Source of the DNA: a virus
Reading direction: 5' to 3' (one strand)
Virus record (IMG/VR): IMGVR_UViG_3300037071_000433
Location: 1 to 25,022 of that record
DNA: 25,022 nucleotides
A program made the position numbers and the translations under genes. The notes under the pieces were generated by a model. The model worked only from the letters and a program-made list of their open reading frames with translations. It ran no database searches and was not told the DNA's origin. The number at the start of each line of letters is the position of its first letter. The stretch's first letter is position 1. Below, piece by piece: positions 1-5,448 of this stretch.

Positions 1-54
1 AATGCTTCGCAGACCCGGACTATCAAAGTGAAAGAGGGAGGAGTTGCGATATGA
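1..54 (+). CDS. C-terminal end of an upstream gene (partial)
   Basis: Reading from the first base gives an open frame of 17 codons ending in TGA at 52-54, with the last residues IKVKEGGVAI. The stop overlaps the next start as ATGA (51-54), a common arrangement for translationally coupled phage genes, and the purine run at 31-41 is both coding here and the Shine-Dalgarno of the next gene. No function can be assigned from so little sequence. Confidence 0.45.
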   Translation, partial: NASQTRTIKVKEGGVAI

Positions 55-482
55 CCAAACTACCACCCCCGCCCGAGGCACTGATCGACAAGTTCGTCGC
101 GCGTATGCACAAGCATATCCCGGACATGAACGATCACAAAGCAATTGCAAGGTGGGCCATCGACTTTGCATCTAATGCTTATCAAGATGGTTTCCTCAAG
201 GGCCAGCAAGACACACTAATGGGACTGGTCAAAGAGTTCATGAAGGAAGAAAGTGATGCCGCTGATATTATCGCCCTCCTTCAACTCCTCTACCCGCGAG
301 GAAGTGGAGGAGCATCTAGAAGTGGTGCGGGACCTACGCCTCCGGGCAGCACTGGAGTTCCAGCAGGGGAAGGAAGCGAAGCTGGAGAAGGAGCACAACC
401 ACGCGACGCATCGGTTGCAGACGACATACGCGCAACTGGGGAAAGCACTGTCAAGGCTAGAAAAGGAGATGTACAAAGTTGA
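51..482 (+). CDS. Small unknown protein; C-terminal half doubtful
   Basis: 143 codons, starting with ATG at 51 after a strong GGGAGGAG ribosome site at 35-42. Residues 1-80 look like ordinary protein: a proline run (LPPPPEALIDKFV), then helical, charged sequence. From about residue 83 the sequence becomes glycine, serine, alanine and proline rich, as expected for an out-of-frame reading, because the +1 frame there encodes a convincing coiled coil (256-561). Either the two genes truly overlap by 227 bases, or one base is lost or shifted near 280-300 and the two frames form a single protein of about 170 residues. I do not recognise the family. Confidence 0.6.
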   Translation: MTKLPPPPEALIDKFVARMHKHIPDMNDHKAIARWAIDFASNAYQDGFLKGQQDTLMGLVKEFMKEESDAADIIALLQLLYPRGSGGASRSGAGPTPPGSTGVPAGEGSEAGEGAQPRDASVADDIRATGESTVKARKGDVQS

Positions 483-561
483 GGACTACCTCAACAAATG
501 TGAGATGTTAAGCGGCGAGGCTGAACTCGCTAAGGACAGAATAGAAGCAGCAAAAGGATAG
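256..561 (+). CDS. Coiled-coil small protein
   Basis: 101 residues in the +1 frame relative to the preceding gene. The ATG at 256 follows AAGGAAG (243-249) at good spacing. From residue 14 onward the sequence is a long charged helix with heptad-like hydrophobic spacing (EEVEEHLEVVRDLRLRAALE, then KEAKLEKEHNH and LGKALSRLEKEMYKVEDYLN), so a coiled coil is likely. There is no signal peptide or membrane segment. It either has its own start inside the upstream gene or is that gene's natural C-terminus after a frameshift. The next gene starts 3 bases after its stop, so it belongs to the same early operon. Function unknown. Confidence 0.6.
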   Translation: MPLILSPSFNSSTREEVEEHLEVVRDLRLRAALEFQQGKEAKLEKEHNHATHRLQTTYAQLGKALSRLEKEMYKVEDYLNKCEMLSGEAELAKDRIEAAKG

Positions 562-564
562 ACT

Positions 565-834
565 ATGGACCAGAGAATGCCGCAACTGGAGGTAGTTGCA
601 AATGACACAGACCCCGACCGAGAGATTATTATCGGCGATACGGGCAGGGATCACTTCATTCGTCTCGACCTTGAGGACGACCAAGCAAGGCTTAAGGCAG
701 GAGCAGCCCTCCTTAACACCTTCAACTTTGCCATCCAAGAGCAAGCCGGACGAAAGCACTGGACCGAAGGAGACTTCCACCGCTTTATCCGTGCCTACGT
801 CGCCATTGACGGAATTGGTAGAAGTAAGCCCTGA
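565..834 (+). CDS. Small unknown acidic protein
   Basis: 89 residues with ATG at 565, preceded by AAAAGGA (552-558). The sequence is acidic with a mixed alpha/beta look (REIIIGDTGRDHFIRLDLED, then a helix AGAALLNTFNFAIQEQAG). It ends in AAG-CCC-TGA at 826-834. Shifting one base forward at CCC-TGA continues directly into the well-formed sequence EALFIYFRNYIG of the next reading frame, so this may be the N-terminal part of a 159-residue frameshifted product. No family recognised. Confidence 0.65.
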   Translation: MDQRMPQLEVVANDTDPDREIIIGDTGRDHFIRLDLEDDQARLKAGAALLNTFNFAIQEQAGRKHWTEGDFHRFIRAYVAIDGIGRSKP

Positions 835-1042
835 GGCTCTCTTCATCTATTTCCGCAATTACATAGGGCAGCCTTCGCCACAGATCATATATGACATTGA
901 GATGTTCGAGTATCAAGTCGAGACTGGCAAGATACCTGTCATTCAACGTCATAAGATTAGACTGGCGGAGGCGGCTCTAGGGATCGATGAGTTGGTGAAA
1001 CTCTATCCATGTGTGAGACACACAGATGACAATGCTGGATGA
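815..1042 (+). CDS. Small unknown protein, start uncertain
   Basis: The convincing part of this frame begins around 815 (VEVSPEALFIYFRNYIGQ) and runs to TGA at 1040-1042. The upstream part of the same open frame looks non-coding. Possible starts are GTG 791, TTG 806 and TTG 815, none with a well-placed ribosome site, which makes independent initiation doubtful. A +1 frameshift from the preceding gene at CCC-TGA (829-834) is an alternative. The last codons (PCVRHTDDNAG) carry a copy of the dispersed palindrome. Function unknown. Confidence 0.5.
   Translation: MVEVSPEALFIYFRNYIGQPSPQIIYDIEMFEYQVETGKIPVIQRHKIRLAEAALGIDELVKLYPCVRHTDDNAG
1010..1024 (+). repeat. Dispersed palindrome, copy 1 (TGTGTG-AGA-CACACA)
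   Basis: Perfect 6-bp arms around a 3-base centre. It lies in the last codons of one gene and directly before the ATG of the next (1026), so the next gene's leader is essentially this element. Confidence 0.75.
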
Positions 1043-1331
1043 GCTATGCGACGTGTGTAACGTCAACAAACCGATAGGGGTGGCGTCAACCGCCATCCCA
1101 CTCTCTGTGGCATACTGTCGAGAGTGTGCCCAACGTAATGCTCAGCCCATGTGTGTGTTCCTCATGTGGGAGGAGGATATACCACCAAAGGACCATGCGT
1201 GCCCCGATCATATGTTTACATATGAGGATGGGAAGTACATTTCCTATCGCAAGTGGTTCAACAAGAGGAAACAGTCCAATGCCGGAGGGACCACACCAGA
1301 ACCTCAGGATAACATTCCTAAGTCAGAATAG
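1026..1331 (+). CDS. Cysteine-pair small protein (zinc-binding likely)
   Basis: 101 residues. The N-terminal half has CDVC (residues 8-11) and CREC (residues 31-34), spaced as in a small zinc ribbon, plus two later cysteines (C43 and C59). The tail is hydrophilic. The start is ATG 1026 or ATG 1032; neither has a classic Shine-Dalgarno, and the region just upstream is copy 1 of the palindrome. It overlaps the preceding stop by 17 bases and the following gene by 53. Zinc binding is inferred from the cysteine spacing only; the biological role is unknown. Confidence 0.7.
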   Translation: MTMLDELCDVCNVNKPIGVASTAIPLSVAYCRECAQRNAQPMCVFLMWEEDIPPKDHACPDHMFTYEDGKYISYRKWFNKRKQSNAGGTTPEPQDNIPKSE

Positions 1332-1566
1332 GCGAGCGGAGTGTGTACCCAATCCCAAGTACCCGGACGGGATTGTGGTCGATACAGGAGAACGGCCAGC
1401 ATGTGCAGTAGACTTGCCGTATCCAGCGCCATGTGTCGGGGCATGGCTCGTAATGTGTGATAGGTGTTCGACGAGTGTGGTATGTACAGCCGCCGGACGC
1501 CCAGACGATCCAAAGGCGATACTGGTTCCATGCAAGACAGGAAAGGCGACTTCGCATGTCAAGTAG
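1279..1566 (+). CDS. Conserved-looking phage small protein with CxxC
   Basis: 95 residues from ATG 1279, which follows AGAGGA (1264-1269). The open frame extends further upstream, but that part reads as noise. The reliable region begins around NRRAECVPNPKYPDG and includes ACAVDLPYPAPCVGAWLV, CDRCSTSVVCTAAGRPDDP and VPCK. The pattern of a PNPKYPDG turn, a PYPAP segment, a CxxC pair and a TAAGRPDDP loop resembles a small hypothetical protein common in phage replication regions; I know no function for it. It overlaps the previous gene by 53 bases and the next by 11. Confidence 0.7.
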   Translation: MPEGPHQNLRITFLSQNRRAECVPNPKYPDGIVVDTGERPACAVDLPYPAPCVGAWLVMCDRCSTSVVCTAAGRPDDPKAILVPCKTGKATSHVK

Positions 1567-1996
1567 TGTATTTGATTTCAAGGCGATCAATCAGAAGTGT
1601 CGGGAGATGTCGAGTGACATCTTCGGGCAGGCAGGCGATCAGTTAATGGATTGCCCATCGTGTGATGCGGTGTTCCAGCCGGATATCCATGACGAATACG
1701 ATAGGTGTCATTACTGCGAAGGCACTCACAAGAAGAAGCGGAGGGACTTGGAGAACGATGGATATCTGCCTACAGCAGAGGACCTTAATCCGGTGCAGAC
1801 GACGGCAGCCCCTCCGGCTCCGGCTCCCAAGTGGCCGGGCAAGGCTCCGCCTCCGAACGGAGCCAGTGGTGGCGGGCTAGGTGGGCAGGCCACCGGGCAG
1901 TCTATGCCTCAGGCTGTTAGGTGTCCGCGCTGCGGCGGTCGATTGAAGGCTAAGTCTCTTGGGATGTACTGCGTGGACTGCGAGGAGTTCATCTAA
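1556..1996 (+). CDS. Double zinc-ribbon protein
   Basis: 146 residues from ATG 1556 (MSSSVFDFKAINQK). The open frame reaches further upstream, but AGGAAAGG at 1539-1546 and the change in sequence quality favour this start. Two cysteine quartets are visible: CPSC with CHYC in the N-terminal half, and CPRC with CVDC at the C-terminus. They are joined by a flexible proline, alanine and glycine rich linker (PPAPAPKWPGKAPPPNG). Two zinc ribbons on a linker suggest a nucleic-acid or protein adaptor. The position before the recombination genes suggests early expression. Exact role unknown. Confidence 0.75.
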   Translation: MSSSVFDFKAINQKCREMSSDIFGQAGDQLMDCPSCDAVFQPDIHDEYDRCHYCEGTHKKKRRDLENDGYLPTAEDLNPVQTTAAPPAPAPKWPGKAPPPNGASGGGLGGQATGQSMPQAVRCPRCGGRLKAKSLGMYCVDCEEFI

Positions 1997-2004
1997 CATG
2001 GTTT

Positions 2005-2037
2005 GGAGGTTAGAGAAGATAGGCTTCACTGACCTCC
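2005..2037 (+). terminator. Hairpin between gene blocks; terminator or processing site
   Basis: GGAGGT (2005-2010) pairs with ACCTCC (2032-2037). Inside it, T2011 wobbles with G2031, AG pairs with CT, one A-A mismatch follows, and GAAG (2015-2018) pairs with CTTC (2024-2027) around a 5-base loop. The stem is about 13 pairs with one mismatch. It is followed by TTACCTTTTC, a weak T-rich stretch. It fills the 65-base gap between 1996 and 2062, the largest gap of the early cluster. It could be a leaky terminator or an mRNA processing or stability hairpin. Confidence 0.4.
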
Positions 2038-2061
2038 TTACCTTTTCATGGGAGAAGGACG

Positions 2062-2340
2062 ATGGATTGGAACGAGTTCAATCGGCAACTGCAAAACAGA
2101 GTAAGCGATCCCGGCGTGCGCTACTGTCTCGGGCTAATCTACGAAAGGGTGCTCGACATGGCAAAGCAAGTGGACATGAGTGCGGGCATCACGATGGAGA
2201 TGGCGCAGACGATGAACAACTTTATGGCTCTGAACGAAGTATTCGATGGGCGATTGAGAGAGTTGAAGAAGCACATCGAAGGGGGCGCCGATGGGGTCTC
2301 GGTCGAAAGCGTGCCGATAACCAATGATGATCTGAACTGA
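2062..2340 (+). CDS. Small helical unknown protein
   Basis: 92 residues, with ATG 2062 directly after GGAGAAGGACG (2050-2060). The sequence is mainly helical (GVRYCLGLIYERVLDMAKQV, then MEMAQTMNNFMALNEVFDGR and LRELKKHIEGG) with an acidic end (PITNDDLN). There are no membrane segments or recognisable motifs. Its stop TGA shares a base with the next ATG at 2340, so the two are translationally coupled. Function unknown. Confidence 0.75.
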   Translation: MDWNEFNRQLQNRVSDPGVRYCLGLIYERVLDMAKQVDMSAGITMEMAQTMNNFMALNEVFDGRLRELKKHIEGGADGVSVESVPITNDDLN

Positions 2341-2681
2341 TGGCGAAGGAGGTAAAGGGCTTCCTTGCGCCCGATGGCAAGTTCTTTGATGATAGGTGGG
2401 AGTGCGATAGGTACACCTATCAACAACAAATCGAAAGTCTGTGTGTGTCACACAGCATTCACCCAGACAACTTCCTATCGCTCCTCAATTCGTGGCATGA
2501 GCCCATTAAGGGGTACTACAATGCGGACAGTAAGTGTAAATCAAAACAAGCCAACGGCACCGATCCCGAGTTCGACGAGCTACCCGACATACCACAAACT
2601 GAAGCTGATCCGCCCCACATTAGGGTCAGAGACAAAGACGCTCCGGCCTTTCTCGAACAGTCGTTTGGAGTCGATAAGTGA
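2340..2681 (+). CDS. Small unknown protein
   Basis: 113 residues starting at ATG 2340, which overlaps the previous TGA. The N-terminal part (KGFLAPDGKFFDDRWECDRY) suggests a short beta-hairpin motif often seen in small phage proteins. The middle (SLCVSHS) is encoded by copy 2 of the dispersed palindrome. The C-terminal third is acidic and proline rich and overlaps the N-terminus of the downstream nuclease by 161 bases if that gene starts at 2521. Both readings look protein-like in the overlap. Function unknown. Confidence 0.65.
   Translation: MAKEVKGFLAPDGKFFDDRWECDRYTYQQQIESLCVSHSIHPDNFLSLLNSWHEPIKGYYNADSKCKSKQANGTDPEFDELPDIPQTEADPPHIRVRDKDAPAFLEQSFGVDK
2439..2455 (+). repeat. Dispersed palindrome, copy 2 (7-bp arms, inside a gene)
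   Basis: CTGTGTG-TGT-CACACAG, a perfect inverted repeat with 7-bp arms, encoding SLCVSHS in the host gene. It is one of only two copies whose orientation is opposite to the direction of the gene that carries it. Confidence 0.8.
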
Positions 2682-3642
2682 GTGCCCGACTTTCGGTGTT
2701 GTCCATATCCAACGACAATACCCCCAGCACGGACGGGCACTGGCGCTGGAAGCGGGGGAAGCCATGCACCAGTTCTTTGCCGCTATGCGTGTGTGGCAAC
2801 TCGAATATGTTCAAAAGCTTCCCGCGCATTCCAAGGCTGCTGGGCTTAGAATATTCGGGAAGGATCGCCATTCTAGCTTACGAAAGGAAATGGCCAAAGG
2901 CAAAACATCCCTCGATCAAGTGGCGTACCTTGCGCATTTTATCCTACAGACTTCAGGGTATCATGATGACCCTGACGACAAGATAAGAACCCTCTCCAAT
3001 ATGGAAACTGCCGCCATGGAGTATGCCAAAGAATGCATACCCTATATCAACTCGTGGCCTATATGGGTGGCAGACCTAAAGAACCCCGAGAAGCCTATAG
3101 GCATTGAGCAGGTATTCGACGTGGTGCTCGAATACTCGGACGGGGCACAAGTGCGCTTCATCGGGACGTTGGACGGTATTCTACGCAACGCAGAGCGGGA
3201 CATGCGGATCACCATGGCGGAGAATAAGACAGCCTCGCGCTTGGACAGAGCATGGGTGGAAAGTTTCAAGATGCGTCATCAAGTTACGGGCTATATGGCC
3301 TGCGGACAGGCGCTATTCGGAATTGATATGTGGCATGGCCGCATCTACGGCTGTAAGGTCAAGCCGACATATCGAGGGGAGGACGTACACGTCGAGCCCT
3401 TCAAACGAGACCCAGAAGCCGTAGCACATTGGGCCAATTGGGTCCGTAACCAAACCGATCTCTTTGAACGGTACAAAGAAGATTGGGAACATGCAGAACG
3501 GAGAACGCACTCATGCAATCGTTACTTTCGACCATGTGCGTTGATACCTTTCTGTGCTGACTCCAGCCAAGGAAGGACTGAGCAATGGGCTCAAATGATA
3601 GAGGCAGTACCATCGCCAAGCGAACGGGCAATCCTCGGATAG
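2521..3642 (+). CDS. Cas4/RecB-like Fe-S nuclease (PD-(D/E)XK family)
   Basis: 373 residues if started at ATG 2521 (AAGGGG at 2505-2510). It is a PD-(D/E)XK exonuclease by motif: D218 in GTLDGI, E234 and K236 in MAENKT, then Q254-xxx-Y258 (HQVTGY). A single N-terminal cysteine (C55, in SNSRLESISECP) and three C-terminal ones (C332, C339, C345) match the 4Fe-4S layout of Cas4 and AddB-type nucleases. This is also why the start must lie upstream of C55; TTG 2665 would lose the SNSRL motif that precedes it. It probably trims DNA ends for phage recombination or replication, as the following ATPase and ssDNA-binding genes suggest. The start remains uncertain. Confidence 0.85.
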   Translation: MRTVSVNQNKPTAPIPSSTSYPTYHKLKLIRPTLGSETKTLRPFSNSRLESISECPTFGVVHIQRQYPQHGRALALEAGEAMHQFFAAMRVWQLEYVQKLPAHSKAAGLRIFGKDRHSSLRKEMAKGKTSLDQVAYLAHFILQTSGYHDDPDDKIRTLSNMETAAMEYAKECIPYINSWPIWVADLKNPEKPIGIEQVFDVVLEYSDGAQVRFIGTLDGILRNAERDMRITMAENKTASRLDRAWVESFKMRHQVTGYMACGQALFGIDMWHGRIYGCKVKPTYRGEDVHVEPFKRDPEAVAHWANWVRNQTDLFERYKEDWEHAERRTHSCNRYFRPCALIPFCADSSQGRTEQWAQMIEAVPSPSERAILG

Positions 3643-4556
3643 CCCCAGTAGCTAATGCAGAACGTAAAACTCTGTTCCCAGCCAAGACGGGGCCAGACGA
3701 AAACGTAAGGATGGTTATGCTTCTGTGGGGTCAAGCGAATGTAGGTAAGACGACTTGGGCAGCAACGGCTCCCGGCAATAAGCTGTGGCTGTCCTTCGGG
3801 GACAATGAGCACGTACCCGTCTCACATAGGAAAGACGTGTATCGTATCGAGTTGTTTGGTCTCTCACCTGACGAGATTTTCAAACACGGTGTTGGCACAA
3901 ACCCCTTCGGGATAAGGCAACTCGTGGCTGAGAATAGCATTCGGACAATCGTGTGTGACTCACTCACGGCTGTTCAAGACCTCGCATTAAGTAAGGCCGT
4001 AGCTGACAAGATCGGGGGAAGCGATAAGTTTGTCCCGAGTATGGCCCAGCCCGGTAGGAGTGCGTTTGGTGGACGTAATCAGTTCCTGCTAGAGATAATG
4101 CGTGCAGTGGCAGGGGTGGCAGCAACTACAGGGTGCCATGTGATCTTTACATCACACGAGAATGATCCACAGACGCGAACGGAAGGCGGAGTCGAAACTA
4201 TCGATCTTATCTCTATGTCCTTAGGCGGCCAGCTTGTTAACAAGGTGAGTCACAGGATATCGGAGATATGGAACTTTAGACAGGAACAGGGAGGTGCCCG
4301 CAACAGGATCATAACAACTAGGATATCAGCGAAGCGAAGGCCAATGAAAACTCGTATGTTTGACCAGCACGGTTCGGCATCGTTTGTATTGAACTACAAT
4401 CCAGACAAGGCAGACAATGCACCCGGACAGATGACTATCGCTGGCTTTCATGAACAATGGGTACGGGCCGGGTTGAAGCGCATACCCGTTCCGGACAATC
4501 GCAAGGGTGGGGACGACAAGGACAATAGTGACGTACCCATCAAAGGTACAACTTAA
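3585..4556 (+). CDS. RecA-fold ATPase, AAA_24/Sak4-like recombination protein
   Basis: 323 residues, with ATG 3585 after GGAAGGA (3571-3577), overlapping the nuclease gene by 58 bases. Walker A is GQANVGKT (residues 49-56), preceded by the strand VRMVMLLW. Walker B is RTIVCDS (about 120-126). A later sensor-like segment reads CHVIFTSHEND. The length and order fit the phage P-loop ATPases often placed beside a Cas4-like nuclease and a small ssDNA-binding protein, some of which (Sak4 type) promote strand annealing or loading on ssDNA. I infer a role in phage recombination or replication. The C-terminal tail is charged (KGGDDKDNSD). Confidence 0.85.
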   Translation: MGSNDRGSTIAKRTGNPRIAPVANAERKTLFPAKTGPDENVRMVMLLWGQANVGKTTWAATAPGNKLWLSFGDNEHVPVSHRKDVYRIELFGLSPDEIFKHGVGTNPFGIRQLVAENSIRTIVCDSLTAVQDLALSKAVADKIGGSDKFVPSMAQPGRSAFGGRNQFLLEIMRAVAGVAATTGCHVIFTSHENDPQTRTEGGVETIDLISMSLGGQLVNKVSHRISEIWNFRQEQGGARNRIITTRISAKRRPMKTRMFDQHGSASFVLNYNPDKADNAPGQMTIAGFHEQWVRAGLKRIPVPDNRKGGDDKDNSDVPIKGTT

Positions 4557-4576
4557 CCCAAACAAGGATAGCCAAC

Positions 4577-5116
4577 ATGGCTGATGAAGAACTCGATATC
4601 ATTTCGCTGGATATGAATTTGTCGGACGTGGAGCGCCCGCCGGATGTTCCGGTTGGACGCTACCTCGGCGAAATTCAGAACATCGAGGTGAAAACCTCGG
4701 GGCAGGGCAACGACTACTTTGCCATGCGCGTTCTGATCCCGGCGGAGAACATTCCGGCGGATATCGTGGAGCACTACGAGGACGGCGCTCTGTTCTACTA
4801 CAACCGTCTTCTGGTGCCCAAGGGCAACGACCGTCGGGCTCTGTGGAACCTGCGGCAGTTCGTCGAGAAGCTCGGGCTTTCGTCCGAGACCAACGAGATC
4901 GATCCGAACGAGTGGATGAACCAGCGGGTCGGTTTGGTAATCGGCACCGAGAAGAACCTCGAAGGCGAGACACGGAGTGCGATCCGCTCCCTGTACGCAG
5001 CCGAGGAAGGTGCTCCTGTGGCTGATGAGCCGGAGGAGGAAGCCGAGGAAGAAGAGACCAAGGCGAAGCCTGCTGCCAAGAAGACGGCCGCCCGCGGCGG
5101 AGCCCGTAGGCGCTAA
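4577..5116 (+). CDS. Putative ssDNA-binding protein with charged tail
   Basis: 179 residues, with ATG 4577 after AAGGATAG. Residues 1-145 have the beta-rich look of phage OB-fold or DUF669-type ssDNA-binding proteins (PPDVPVGRYLGEIQNIEVKT, FAMRVLIPAENI, FYYNRLLVPKG, WMNQRVGLVIGTEKN). The tail switches from an acidic block (EEEAEEEET) to a basic, alanine-rich block (AAKKTAARGGARRR), unlike the purely acidic tail of bacterial SSB. Its place right after the RecA-fold ATPase and near the helicase and polymerase supports the call. The coding sequence looks more GC-rich than its neighbours. The family call is by pattern and context. Confidence 0.65.
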   Translation: MADEELDIISLDMNLSDVERPPDVPVGRYLGEIQNIEVKTSGQGNDYFAMRVLIPAENIPADIVEHYEDGALFYYNRLLVPKGNDRRALWNLRQFVEKLGLSSETNEIDPNEWMNQRVGLVIGTEKNLEGETRSAIRSLYAAEEGAPVADEPEEEAEEEETKAKPAAKKTAARGGARRR

Positions 5117-5123
5117 CCGAGAC

Positions 5124-5154
5124 GGGGGTCGTGTGTGTGTTACACACGATCCCC
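5124..5154 (+). promoter_or_regulatory. Extended palindrome hairpin (copy 3) before the RHH gene
   Basis: Copy 3 of the palindrome (5130-5148) is extended outward: GGGGGTCGTGTGT (5124-5136) pairs with ACACACGATCCCC (5142-5154) around a 5-base loop. That gives 13 pairs with a single G-T wobble, the strongest hairpin I found here. It starts 7 bases after the ssDNA-binding gene's stop and ends 18 bases before the regulator's ATG (5173). No T-run follows, so it is a poor intrinsic terminator. An operator, attenuator or processing site is more likely. Confidence 0.65.
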
Positions 5155-5172
5155 ACTCTCATGGAGACTGTC

Positions 5173-5448
5173 ATGTCGGAGATAAACCTAATTACGATAT
5201 CGTTCGCCCCTCCACATCCTAGTGCGGGCATGAGTTCCCAAATGATACGCATGACGGGCAACGACATGCAGAAGGTCTCCCTTGCTGCGGACGCTATGGG
5301 AATGACCAAATCCATGCTCATGCGAATACTACTGGTCAAGGGTGCAGAACGTATCCTTGAAGAACTTGGACTGGAAATTGAGTACGTGCAGAACGATCAT
5401 GTTGATCTAGCACAAGGGGAGACTTTAATTGAGCAGGAAAGAGATTAA
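5173..5448 (+). CDS. Ribbon-helix-helix-like DNA-binding regulator
   Basis: 91 residues from ATG 5173, which has GGAG (5163-5166) six bases upstream; starts further up would run through the hairpin. The core MIRMTGNDMQKVSLAADAMG followed by MTKSMLMRILLVKGAERILE matches the ribbon-helix-helix pattern: a short strand, helix, the glycine-x-(T/S)-(K/R)-S turn, then a second helix. Such proteins act as dimers on short palindromic or repeated DNA. A hairpin-forming palindrome copy lies just upstream, so autoregulation is plausible. The C-terminus is acidic (EQERD) and overlaps the helicase gene by 20 bases. Fold call moderately sure; target inferred. Confidence 0.65.
   Translation: MSEINLITISFAPPHPSAGMSSQMIRMTGNDMQKVSLAADAMGMTKSMLMRILLVKGAERILEELGLEIEYVQNDHVDLAQGETLIEQERD

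Noticed and set aside
596-790. Upstream extension of the 815-1042 reading frame
   Set aside because: It is serine and threonine rich shadow sequence opposite the convincing 565-834 gene; only the region after about 810 reads as protein.
2365-2520. Upstream extension of the nuclease reading frame
   Set aside because: The sequence there (arginine, threonine and serine rich) does not look like the rest of the protein, and it lies wholly inside a better gene in another frame.
4139-4156. TGTGAT-N6-ATCACA, a CRP-like site
   Set aside because: It lies deep inside the ATPase gene with no promoter nearby; a single inverted repeat of this size is expected by chance.
4599-5339. 246-codon open frame on the - strand opposite the ssDNA-binding gene
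   Set aside because: Its sequence is arginine, serine and proline rich noise, it has no ribosome site, and it runs against a compact + strand operon. The high GC of the real gene removes stop codons on the other strand.
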